Below are positions 1 through 7,374 of a DNA stretch of 64,000 nt, in pieces. The stretch comes from Mesonia sp. (GTDB lineage Bacteria; Bacteroidota; Bacteroidia; Flavobacteriales; Flavobacteriaceae), in NCBI GenBank assembly GCA_012964435.1, contig DTTX01000006.1, positions 1-64,000 on the forward strand, read 5' to 3'. The notes beneath the pieces were generated by a model. The model made no database searches, was not told the origin of the DNA, and worked only from the letters and a program-made list of their open reading frames with translations. Position 1 is the stretch's first letter. Every line of letters starts with the position of its first letter. The translations under genes and the position numbers were made by a program.

Positions 1-32
1 TCAGCTGCTCTAGCCAGCTGAGCTACATCGGC
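1..32 (-). tRNA. tRNA, 5' portion only, probably tRNA-Thr
   Basis: On the minus strand the first 32 bases read as a tRNA 5' half: acceptor strand GCCGATG, TA, D-stem GCTC, D-loop with GG, GAGC, then the start of the anticodon stem. The rest, including the anticodon, lies outside the window. The acceptor sequence resembles flavobacterial tRNA-Thr. Its place after rpsU-xerC-hpf agrees with the tRNA cluster that usually precedes tuf-secE-nusG in this family. The tRNA call is firm; the Thr identity is inference from remembered family sequences and synteny. Confidence 0.8.
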
Positions 33-82
33 ATTATGTTCAACTTTTTACCTAAAAAAAGCCCGCTATTTCTAACGGACTG

Positions 83-113
83 CAAATATAGAGGTGTTTA
101 TCTTTCCTGCAAA
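83..113 (-). promoter_or_regulatory. Bacteroidota-type promoter for the tRNA
   Basis: On the minus strand TTTG (110-113) is followed after 19 bases by TATATTTG (83-90), a full match to the Bacteroidota -33/-7 consensus TTTG and TAnnTTTG. The expected start of transcription is near 76, about 45 bases before the mature tRNA 5' end. The tRNA cluster therefore need not depend on read-through from hpf. Confidence 0.75.
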
Positions 114-144
114 ATTTTTTTGCACTTTTTTTTATATTTTTTTT

Positions 145-447
145 CTAAGCGTAAGCTTTCATCTTTTCCTTCTTCCTTTTTAAACATCGCCTTACAGCGT
201 TAACTCCCTCATCTACAACTTCTTCAAATTTCCTAGTGATCTTTTTAACGATAATCTCATCACCAGGAACACTCAATAAAATTTCTGTGATTTTATTTTC
301 AGGCTCACTTGTTTTTTGAACTTTTAGGTAAACATTCGCATTAATGATCTTCCCAAAATGTTTTTCTAACTTATTTAATCTACCTTCTATAAAAGTGATT
401 AATTTTTGATCGGCGTTAAAATTTACTGACTGAACATTTATTTTCAT
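145..447 (-). CDS. hpf: Short-form ribosome hibernation-promoting factor (HPF/RaiA family)
   Basis: This is a 100-residue protein of the HPF/RaiA (sigma-54 modulation) family. The family binds the decoding centre of the 30S subunit and inactivates ribosomes in stationary phase. The sequence shows the beta-alpha-beta-beta-beta-alpha pattern with the basic C-terminal helix (RRCLKRKKEK) that contacts rRNA. It lacks the dimerising C-terminal domain of long HPFs, so it is a short form. It lies 31 bases after the XerC-like gene and is probably co-transcribed with rpsU and xerC. The translational neighbours (rpsU upstream, tRNA downstream) fit its role. Confidence 0.93.
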   Translation of the reverse strand: MKINVQSVNFNADQKLITFIEGRLNKLEKHFGKIINANVYLKVQKTSEPENKITEILLSVPGDEIIVKKITRKFEEVVDEGVNAVRRCLKRKKEKMKAYA

Positions 448-478
448 ATCCTAAAGTTTTGGTTAGTTAGACAATAAT

Positions 479-1366
479 TTATTTTTTATTTCTTGGGTGC
501 GACTTCAAATACACTTTACTCAACTCTTTTATACTATTATGCGTGTATACTTGTGTTGAAGCTAAACTTGAATGCCCAAGCAATTCTTTTACCGAATTTA
601 AATCTGCTCCTTCATTTAATAAATGAGTTGCAAATGAATGCCGAATAATGTGCGGACTGTTTTTTGTTTTTGTCGATACCCTACTAAAATAACCATTTAC
701 AATTCTATAGACAAGTGTATCGTAGAGTTTTTTGCCTTTGTTGGTTAATAGTAAATAATCTGATTCTGAATTTATTTCTAATTGCTCCCTTTCTTTTAAA
801 TAAGCGATGAATGTTTGTTTAACCGAAGGAAGTAATGGGATCATCCGCTCTTTATTTCTCTTTCCTAAGACCTTTATCTGCGAAGATTCTATTTGTATAC
901 TTTCTAATTTCAAATTAATAAGCTCTGCACGACGCATTCCTGTAGAATACAATAGCTCGATAATTAATTGATCTCGTAAATCTGAAAAACCTTCCGCAGA
1001 AAAATTAGTAATAACCGTTTCTACTTCTTTTGCTGAAAAAGGTACTTGTACTTTTTTTGAAACCTTCAAGGATTTATGTTTGGCTAACGGAGAAACTTCT
1101 ACTTGCTTCGTCTTTAAGAGAAACTTATAGAATGTTTTTAGTGAAGATATCTTTCGATTAATGCTTCTGTTGCTTACTTCTTCATCAACTAGTTTCACGA
1201 TCCAAGACCTAATAATACTGTAAGAAATTTCAGCTAAATTAGTTTCTTCAAAATTTTCTTTAGCAAAAACAGCAAAATCTGAAATATCTTTTTGATACGC
1301 ATTAATGGTATGCAAAGAATATTTTTTCTCGTATTGCAGGTAATCTATAAACTGAGGTAAGTGCAT
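479..1366 (-). CDS. xerC: XerC-like tyrosine recombinase
   Basis: This 295-residue protein has an N-terminal SAM-like core-binding domain (about 1-85) and a C-terminal catalytic domain. The catalytic residues are visible: Arg145 (STGMRR), the beta-hairpin Lys (VLGKRNKER), HIIRH, a GH in LLGHSS, and nucleophile Tyr274 (TQVYTH). I place the start at the Met encoded at 1364-1366, because an upstream in-frame Met would only add a non-conserved stretch before HLPQFIDYL. The expected role is resolution of chromosome dimers at dif. The position between rpsU and hpf is a conserved Bacteroidota arrangement, so this is a housekeeping recombinase and not a mobile-element integrase. No att-like repeats flank it. 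Confidence 0.88.
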   Translation of the reverse strand: MHLPQFIDYLQYEKKYSLHTINAYQKDISDFAVFAKENFEETNLAEISYSIIRSWIVKLVDEEVSNRSINRKISSLKTFYKFLLKTKQVEVSPLAKHKSLKVSKKVQVPFSAKEVETVITNFSAEGFSDLRDQLIIELLYSTGMRRAELINLKLESIQIESSQIKVLGKRNKERMIPLLPSVKQTFIAYLKEREQLEINSESDYLLLTNKGKKLYDTLVYRIVNGYFSRVSTKTKNSPHIIRHSFATHLLNEGADLNSVKELLGHSSLASTQVYTHNSIKELSKVYLKSHPRNKK

Positions 1367-1439
1367 AAAAAAACTGTTGATAAACAAAGTTAAGAAACTT
1401 TACTTACCAACAGTTTGAATTTATTTGATCTGAAAATGA

Positions 1440-1634
1440 TTAGATATTTTCTTGATCTCTTAAACTTTGAATATATCTTGCTTTCTGGATCTTATCTCTG
1501 TTGAGTACAGAAGGCTTTGAAAAATTTTGACGACTACGTAGCTGACGCATTGTTTTAGTTCTGTCGAATTTTCTTTTGAAACGCTTTAACGCTCTTTCGA
1601 TATTTTCTCCGTCTTTAACCGGTATGATTAACAT
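1440..1634 (-). CDS. rpsU: 30S ribosomal protein bS21
   Basis: This 64-residue basic protein starts MLIIPVKDGENIERALKRFKR, the typical bS21 beginning, and continues with the R/K-rich helix. In Bacteroidota ribosomes bS21 lies near the 16S rRNA 3' end and helps hide the anti-Shine-Dalgarno sequence. The gene has its own promoter (1673-1702) and, unlike its neighbours, a perfect AAGGAGGTGA leader element. Both fit the published model in Flavobacterium that bS21-lacking ribosomes preferentially translate rpsU, giving autogenous control. xerC and hpf follow on the same strand. Confidence 0.97.
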   Translation of the reverse strand: MLIIPVKDGENIERALKRFKRKFDRTKTMRQLRSRQNFSKPSVLNRDKIQKARYIQSLRDQENI

Positions 1635-1641
1635 AGTTTAT

Positions 1642-1651
1642 TCACCTCCTT
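1642..1651 (-). promoter_or_regulatory. Strong Shine-Dalgarno sequence of rpsU
   Basis: The minus strand reads AAGGAGGTGA, then seven bases, then the rpsU ATG at 1634. It complements the 16S rRNA 3' tail over about nine bases. I saw no comparable element before the other genes in the window, most of which have only A/T-rich leaders. The exception marks rpsU as a gene translated by ribosomes with an exposed anti-SD. Confidence 0.93.
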
Positions 1652-1672
1652 CCATTTGAGAATTTTGAGCGG

Positions 1673-1702
1673 CAAAATTAATACTTATTTTAAATTTTCA
1701 AA
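1673..1702 (-). promoter_or_regulatory. Promoter of rpsU
   Basis: On the minus strand TTTG (1699-1702), 18 bases, then TAATTTTG (1673-1680) match the -33/-7 consensus. The predicted transcript begins near 1666, giving a leader of roughly 30 bases that contains the Shine-Dalgarno element. Confidence 0.75.
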
Positions 1703-1720
1703 GTATTTTTAATCAAAGAT

Positions 1721-2887
1721 TTATGTGGCCGGTTTGTACTCTTTTTTATCGATGATCATCTTTGCCAAAATCTCTCTTAAGATCTCGCTTGTACCACCAC
1801 CAATTGGTCCTAAACGACTATCACGTAACATTCTCGCCAACGGATATTCTTCCATATAACCATAACCGCCTAAAAACTGTAAACATTCGTCGATAGCTTT
1901 ATCGGCCATTTTAGTCGATAATAGTTTAGACATCGTTGCTTCCTTCACCACATATTCTCCATTACCCAAACGTTGCGCAGTTAAGTAATTAAATTGCTTA
2001 CACATTTCTGCTTCACTAGCAATATCTGCAATACGATGACGTAGCGCCTGAAATTTATCGATCGATTTTCCAAAAGCCGTACGATCGCTCATATATTGTA
2101 AAGTGTATTGTATCGCGTGTTCTGCTCTTGCGTGTGCGTTGATCCCCATCACTAAACGTTCTAAGGCAAAATGTTGCATAATGTAAGGAAAACCTTTTCC
2201 TTCTTCTCCCATCAAATTTTCTGCAGGTATTTTTACATCGGTGAATGATATTTCTCCCGTGTCTGAAGCGCGCCACCCTAATTTATCTAGTTTAGTTGAA
2301 GCGATTCCCGGCGTATCACGATCTACCACAAACATACTCATTCCTTTATTTCCATCTTCTGGACTTGTTTTTGCCGCAACGATCAAATAATCTGAATAAA
2401 TACCGTTGGTAATAAATGTTTTTGAACCGTTTAAAATATAATGATCTCCGTTTTTTACCGCTGTAGAACGCATTCCTGCCACATCTGAACCTCCAAAAGG
2501 TTCGGTAATACAAAGACAACCTATTTTCTCTCCGGTAATACTTGGCGCTAAATACTTTTCTTTTTGTTCGTGATTCGCTTCTTTATTTAAGTGCGTCATC
2601 GCTAAGTAAGCGTGTGCCCACATTGCCGCAGCAAAACCTCCGGAATTTATTTTCTGAAGTTCTTCCAAAAAGATCACCGTGTAAAAAATATCAAGATCTA
2701 AGCCGCCATATTTCTCCGGATAGTTAATACCGAAGAAGCCCATTTCACCAAACTTCTCCCAAATAAAACGCTCGATCGTTCCGGTTTTTTCCCATTTATC
2801 GATATGCGGAACCACTTCTTTTTGTAAAAAGTCGCTCAAACTTTTTCTGAATAAATTATGTTCTTCTGTAAAATATGTTGTGCTCAT
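1721..2887 (-). CDS. Acyl-CoA dehydrogenase
   Basis: This 388-residue FAD-dependent dehydrogenase covers the usual three domains: N-terminal helical, central beta with the FAD motif CLCITEPFGGSDV and a second motif FITNGIYSDYLIV, and a C-terminal helical domain ending IGGGTSEI. It would oxidise an acyl-CoA to the 2-enoyl-CoA and pass electrons to ETF. The position that carries the catalytic Glu in short/medium-chain enzymes (YEGT) is Gly here (GGGT). A Glu is present in ALERLVMG, the location used by isovaleryl-CoA and long-chain dehydrogenases, so the protein is probably active with that base. The substrate cannot be fixed from sequence alone. It sits upstream of rpsU, which has its own promoter. 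Confidence 0.93.
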   Translation of the reverse strand: MSTTYFTEEHNLFRKSLSDFLQKEVVPHIDKWEKTGTIERFIWEKFGEMGFFGINYPEKYGGLDLDIFYTVIFLEELQKINSGGFAAAMWAHAYLAMTHLNKEANHEQKEKYLAPSITGEKIGCLCITEPFGGSDVAGMRSTAVKNGDHYILNGSKTFITNGIYSDYLIVAAKTSPEDGNKGMSMFVVDRDTPGIASTKLDKLGWRASDTGEISFTDVKIPAENLMGEEGKGFPYIMQHFALERLVMGINAHARAEHAIQYTLQYMSDRTAFGKSIDKFQALRHRIADIASEAEMCKQFNYLTAQRLGNGEYVVKEATMSKLLSTKMADKAIDECLQFLGGYGYMEEYPLARMLRDSRLGPIGGGTSEILREILAKMIIDKKEYKPAT

Positions 2888-2971
2888 TGCTTCGTTTAAA
2901 TTGAAATTTGATAAAATCTCTTCAAATTAAAAGTAAAATTATGTAAAAAGCAACCTATATTTTACGAATTT

Positions 2972-3847
2972 CTAATTTATTTCAACATATAATTTAATTC
3001 TATCTATTTTGTATGCAGGAAAAGATTCTATTTTTGCTAATTCTTCAAAAGTTTTAATTCCTTCGTGTAGTTTTCTATAGTTTACAATCTCTCGCGCTAA
3101 TTCGTAGTCGAAATAGATAATTTCTGAAAGCTCGATCACAGAGGCTTTATTAATAGAAAGTTTTTCAATTGGTTTTGCATTCAGCACAGAAAATTCTTTT
3201 AAAATATTCTGTTCGGTTTCATAAGGCAATCCATAAATATCTTTGAGCTGAATGTTATCTACAAAACCACCGATCTTTAGTTTATAATTCAAAATACGCT
3301 GACTCATTGTCTCTCCTACTCCATAAACCTCCATCAATTCTTCTTGAGTAGCAGTGTTTAGATCTTTCTTTTTAGTTGAAGTAGATCGGGTTTGAGTTGA
3401 TTTTTCTGCGGAAGCATTTCGCTTTAAAACCCAATCCGGAAATTTAAATGAAGGAGAGATTTTCTTCAGCAATGCATCGGAAACTTTGGTGACATTTTGA
3501 AAATCTTCCACAGAATTGATCCACTTCCCTTGTTCTCGAAAATCTTTTAAGCGTTTAATTTCAGCTAAACTCATTCCTAATCGATAACCTTTAAAATCGT
3601 TGATGTAATTAGGATTGAATGGAAAAATGGTGTCTTTCTTCGGCATTTGCTTTTCTTTTTTAATTGAATCTAGAAAATGTTCTACCTGAAGTAATTCTTG
3701 TTGTTTTGCTGCTGAAATTTTTTTATCTGAAGAAAGCTGATGCACATAATACATTCCTCCGCCAGCGATAATGATAAGTAATACTAATAGAAAAATCCCA
3801 TTTTGTTGCTTGGGTGTAAACACAAAATGGGATTTTCTAAATTTCAT
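2972..3847 (-). CDS. Membrane-anchored helix-hairpin-helix (ComEA-like) protein
   Basis: This 291-residue protein has one N-terminal membrane segment (about residues 16-34) and then repeated helix-hairpin-helix units. The clearest are LNTATQEELMEVYGVGETMSQRIL and a later unit beginning LSINKASVIELSEI, related to the ComEA DNA-binding fold. The middle part (about 70-140) looks like degenerate copies of the same unit. The domain probably faces the periplasm, where it could bind DNA, but a role in natural uptake is not shown. It follows the AGCS symporter gene with a 12-base gap and may share its transcript. Confidence 0.8.
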   Translation of the reverse strand: MKFRKSHFVFTPKQQNGIFLLVLLIIIAGGGMYYVHQLSSDKKISAAKQQELLQVEHFLDSIKKEKQMPKKDTIFPFNPNYINDFKGYRLGMSLAEIKRLKDFREQGKWINSVEDFQNVTKVSDALLKKISPSFKFPDWVLKRNASAEKSTQTRSTSTKKKDLNTATQEELMEVYGVGETMSQRILNYKLKIGGFVDNIQLKDIYGLPYETEQNILKEFSVLNAKPIEKLSINKASVIELSEIIYFDYELAREIVNYRKLHEGIKTFEELAKIESFPAYKIDRIKLYVEIN

Positions 3848-3859
3848 ATTTCTGAAGAT

Positions 3860-5953
3860 TTACGCGGTTTTACCTTTTACAAATAAATCACCAGATTTCA
3901 CTTTCTTAAAGTATTCTCTAAGATCTTCTCTAACTTCACCAGACATAATGTAAAGTCCGATAATGTTAGGGAAAGACATCGCAAGAATCATCATATCTGA
4001 GAATACCAACACGGCTCCTAAACTAATAGATGATCCTACAATAACAAACAATAAGAATAAGATCTTATAGATCATTTCAGATTTTTTACTTCTTCCGAAT
4101 AAATAAGTCCAAGCTCTCATTCCGTAGTAAGACCAAGAGATCATCGTTGAAAAAGCAAATAAGAATACTGCTGCAGATAATACGTATGGGAACCAAGAAA
4201 TAACACTTGCAAATGCATCTGAGGTTAATTGCGCTCCACCAATACCTTGCACTTCGTGCATTCCTGTAAATACTAATACCAATGCTGTTAAAGTACAAAC
4301 CACAACTGTATCGATAAATGGCTCTAATAAAGCTACAAAACCTTCTGATGGCGGATGATTAGTTTTTGCGGCACTATGCGCGATCGCGGCAGAACCTACA
4401 CCAGCTTCGTTAGAGAAAGCTGCTCTTTGAAAACCTACCACTAACACTCCTAAAACTCCACCTTTTAAAGCGCTAGGAGAAAATGCTCCTTCAATAATCG
4501 CATTAAAAGCCGGACCAATATTTTCTATATTTACTCCTATTACAATTAAAGCTCCAACTACGTAAACTGCTGCCATTACCGGAACAATTTTACCGGTTAC
4601 TTTCGCAATACTGTTAATACCACCAATAATTACCACTCCAACAAGAACAGCCACAATAAGTCCAAAAATAGCTCCATTACCTTCTAACATTGGAAATTGC
4701 CCTGATAGAATCTCGAAAGACTGATTGGCCTGAAACATGTTACCACCTCCAAAAGAAGCACCAACACCTAAGATCGCAAAGAATCCTGCTAAAAATTTAC
4801 CTAAACCTTTAAGATTACGTTTTTCTAAACCGTAACGTAAATAGTTCATTGGTCCACCAAAAATACGTCCATCTTCAGTGATATTTCTATATTTTACACC
4901 AAGTGTACATTCAACAAACTTAGAAGACATTCCTAATAAACCGGCAATGATCATCCAGAACGTAGCTCCTGCTCCACCAAGTGAAACGGCTACCGCTACA
5001 CCGGCAATATTACCTAAACCAACGGTCGCAGAAACTGCTGTCGCTAAAGCTTGGAAGTGTGTAATGTTACCCGGTGCGTTAGGATCGTCGTACTTTCCTT
5101 TTGCTAAAGCAAGTGAGTGTTTAAATCCACGAATGTTGATAAACTTCATTCTTACAGTAAAGAAAGTTGCCCCTAATACTAACCAGATCACAATAAATGG
5201 AATGCTATTTTTTTGAAGATCTCCGTTCGGGTGTTTTAATGGTACAGGCTCGTCATATTTAATTTCAGCTAAATAATGCGCTCCTTGCTCGATTAAATCT
5301 TCGGTACTGTTAGGATCAAAAATTTGATTTCCTTCTTTTACTAAATATTTTAATTCACCATTAGCTAAAGCAGTTACAGTTTCTTCTTCTGTACCGTGTT
5401 GAACAATTGCTATTTTATCACCTTTTTTTACTTTAGCTCCTTCCGGCTTTAACCATTTTTGTAAAGTATAAACGTCATCTGTTTGTGCAGTCCAACTTGG
5501 AGTTGCGATTAATTTTACATCTGCATAAATAATTGGATCGTAAATACCAATCGCTGCAAAAGGATCCCAAAATAAAACAGCCGACATATTATCTACGACC
5601 GGCTGAAAAAATCCATTAAAATGTTCGGTGATCGATTCTGCTTCGATACGGTAAGATTTAGATACAGAACTACCTTTAGAGTCGGTAACAACGACTTCGT
5701 AAGGAACTCCTTCAACTAAACCGGTAGCTTTATTAGATTTTAAAGAAGTACCTTGATCTGTCCATTTATAAGTGTATGGTGGGGTTCCTCCTTTAACGTT
5801 TATTTCTATTGTACCATCGTTAATTAAACTCGATGGGTTAATAATATCAGCCTCTACTTCAAAATCTTGATTGCTATCTGACTGTGCAGATTGTGCATTC
5901 ATCACGCTGATTGATAGACATAAGAATAATGCTGAAAGCAAATACTTCCTCAT
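3860..5953 (-). CDS. Alanine/glycine:cation symporter (AGCS) with large N-terminal periplasmic extension
   Basis: This protein has 697 residues, where the AGCS family usually has about 440-550. It begins with a signal peptide (to about residue 20, ending NAQ). A SprB-like repeat follows (about 38-103, with GGTPPYTYKW and VTDSKGSS). Next is a stretch with biotinyl/lipoyl-type half-barrel spacing (GAKVKKGDKIAIV and GELKYLVKEGNQIF, about 170-235). The AGCS transporter comes last, with about ten membrane segments and the family motifs GPMNYLRYGLEKR and AAFSNEAGVGSAAIAHSAA. The core should import alanine or glycine with Na+. The extension's function is unknown. A minus-strand TACTTTTG box at 6033-6040 may be its promoter, but no -33 element is visible. 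Confidence 0.9.
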   Translation of the reverse strand: MRKYLLSALFLCLSISVMNAQSAQSDSNQDFEVEADIINPSSLINDGTIEINVKGGTPPYTYKWTDQGTSLKSNKATGLVEGVPYEVVVTDSKGSSVSKSYRIEAESITEHFNGFFQPVVDNMSAVLFWDPFAAIGIYDPIIYADVKLIATPSWTAQTDDVYTLQKWLKPEGAKVKKGDKIAIVQHGTEEETVTALANGELKYLVKEGNQIFDPNSTEDLIEQGAHYLAEIKYDEPVPLKHPNGDLQKNSIPFIVIWLVLGATFFTVRMKFINIRGFKHSLALAKGKYDDPNAPGNITHFQALATAVSATVGLGNIAGVAVAVSLGGAGATFWMIIAGLLGMSSKFVECTLGVKYRNITEDGRIFGGPMNYLRYGLEKRNLKGLGKFLAGFFAILGVGASFGGGNMFQANQSFEILSGQFPMLEGNGAIFGLIVAVLVGVVIIGGINSIAKVTGKIVPVMAAVYVVGALIVIGVNIENIGPAFNAIIEGAFSPSALKGGVLGVLVVGFQRAAFSNEAGVGSAAIAHSAAKTNHPPSEGFVALLEPFIDTVVVCTLTALVLVFTGMHEVQGIGGAQLTSDAFASVISWFPYVLSAAVFLFAFSTMISWSYYGMRAWTYLFGRSKKSEMIYKILFLLFVIVGSSISLGAVLVFSDMMILAMSFPNIIGLYIMSGEVREDLREYFKKVKSGDLFVKGKTA

Positions 5954-6074
5954 AAAATATTGTAATTTTGTTAATAGAAATGAAATGTTAAAAAATATTA
6001 AAGGCCCAATATCCTAAAAAAAAACTCTATTTCAAAAGTATGCAAGTTAAAATGTAAAGTAAACGTTAAAATGT

Positions 6075-7118
6075 TTACACTTTATAGGTCTCCTTAAGCT
6101 TGGTAATTTGCTCCGGTTTACCAATAAAAATTAATTTTGAATCTTTTCTAATCACCATATCTGCATCTGGATTCACTGTATAATTTCCATCTGGGGCGCG
6201 GTAACCAATTACCGTACAACCGGTTTTTTTTCTTAGGTCTAATTCTTTTATGGCGTGCTCTTCTCCGTCTCTGCAAATATTTGCAAAATCGATTTCTTCA
6301 ATATTAATACTCCCTTCTTGTCGAGATACTGAAAGATGACCTAAGAATTCAACCAAATCTGGAGTCACCACTAAACTTGCCATATGATCACCACCTATTT
6401 TATCGGGCATAATTACATTATCGGCTCCGGCAAGTTTCAGCTTATACAAGGTGCTTTCTTTAGTAGCTCTGCTAATAATTTTAAGACGATCGTTTAATTG
6501 CTTTGCAGAAAGAACAATAAATACATTATCTGCATCACCGGGCAACGTACACATTAAGGTCGATGCACGCTCGATCCCTGCTTCTTTTAAAATTTCATCT
6601 TCTGTGGCATTTCCTTTTATATAAAGATAGTCGGTATCGTACAATTCTTCTAAAACTTTTTCGTCTTTATCGATGATCACAAAGTTTTGACGATAGGCTT
6701 GTAACTTACTAACGGCTTGCGCACCATTTCTTCCGTAACCACAAACGATCACGTGATCTTTTAATGCATCTATTTTAGATTTCACTTTTTTTGCTCTTAA
6801 ATTTCCAATATTGTTTTTACTTAAAATATATTCTGTGATTACAGAAATTGCATAACCCACAAAAAAGATACTACAAATTATATAAATGGAAGTGAGTAAT
6901 TTCTCTTGCGGACTAAGCTGCTGTACTTCACCAAAACCAATCGTGGTAATAGTGATCACCGTCATGTAAATGGCATCTATCCAAGTATATTCCGAAAATA
7001 TCTTATAACCTAAAATCCCAACCAAAAATACAGTTGCTAACATAACTAAAGCGACTGTAAGTCGAGAACCTACATATTTTCTAAGAGAAACAGAGCTTAA
7101 GGGATTTTTATAGATCAA
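6075..7118 (-). CDS. Two-TM potassium channel with RCK (TrkA-N/TrkA-C) domains
   Basis: This 347-residue protein has two membrane helices flanking a pore loop with selectivity filter TTIGFGE (Thr59-Gly63). It continues with a cytoplasmic RCK_N Rossmann domain (VIVCGYGRNG, then the acidic residues of FVIIDKDE) and a C-terminal TrkA_C domain. This is the architecture of ligand-gated K+ channels of the MthK/GsuK type. Its start overlaps the end of the PspC-domain gene by 11 bases, so the two are translationally coupled. Confidence 0.93.
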   Translation of the reverse strand: MIYKNPLSSVSLRKYVGSRLTVALVMLATVFLVGILGYKIFSEYTWIDAIYMTVITITTIGFGEVQQLSPQEKLLTSIYIICSIFFVGYAISVITEYILSKNNIGNLRAKKVKSKIDALKDHVIVCGYGRNGAQAVSKLQAYRQNFVIIDKDEKVLEELYDTDYLYIKGNATEDEILKEAGIERASTLMCTLPGDADNVFIVLSAKQLNDRLKIISRATKESTLYKLKLAGADNVIMPDKIGGDHMASLVVTPDLVEFLGHLSVSRQEGSINIEEIDFANICRDGEEHAIKELDLRKKTGCTVIGYRAPDGNYTVNPDADMVIRKDSKLIFIGKPEQITKLKETYKV

Positions 7119-7338
7119 AAACTGAAGTTCGTTTAGTGTAAATTAAATCTTTAAGTTTTAACCAAAAAGCTAAAGTAAGGTAAATTGCAAAACCAACGCC
7201 AAATGTGGCAAACGAAACATAGATAAAAAATAATCGTACACTCTTAACCCGCATTCCCAAACGGTCTGCCATTCTAGAGCTTACATAAAAACCATTACGT
7301 TCAAAATAGTATCTTATATTAGAAACAAGTGTTTTCAT
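7108..7338 (-). CDS. PspC-domain small membrane protein
   Basis: This 76-residue protein matches the PspC domain over most of its length: an amphipathic N-terminus, RMADRLGMRVKSVRLFF and a hydrophobic segment around IYVSFATFGVGFAIYLTLAF. PspC proteins are inner-membrane parts of envelope-stress systems. Here it overlaps the K+ channel gene and is not next to pspA, which lies at 58 kb. A well-formed promoter (7344-7374) places the start of transcription at or within a base or two of the ATG, so the mRNA may be leaderless. Confidence 0.82.
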   Translation of the reverse strand: MKTLVSNIRYYFERNGFYVSSRMADRLGMRVKSVRLFFIYVSFATFGVGFAIYLTLAFWLKLKDLIYTKRTSVFDL

Positions 7339-7343
7339 CTCTA

Positions 7344-7374
7344 CAAAGTTAATTTAAGCTGGCTTTCTTTGCAA
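7344..7374 (-). promoter_or_regulatory. Promoter of the pspC-like/K+ channel pair
   Basis: On the minus strand TTG (7372-7374), 20 bases, then TAACTTTG (7344-7351). The -7 box ends only five bases before the ATG at 7338. The -33 element lies inside the 3' end of the DUF2851 gene. Confidence 0.6.

Noticed and set aside
108..133. Hairpin TGCAAAA/TTTTGCA with T run near hpf as terminator
   Set aside because: The T run is on the plus strand while hpf is on the minus strand, and the bases overlap the -33 element of the tRNA promoter.
479..1366. Tyrosine recombinase as sign of an integrated element
   Set aside because: It sits in the conserved rpsU-xerC-hpf order, has no flanking direct repeats and no cargo, and fits housekeeping XerC.
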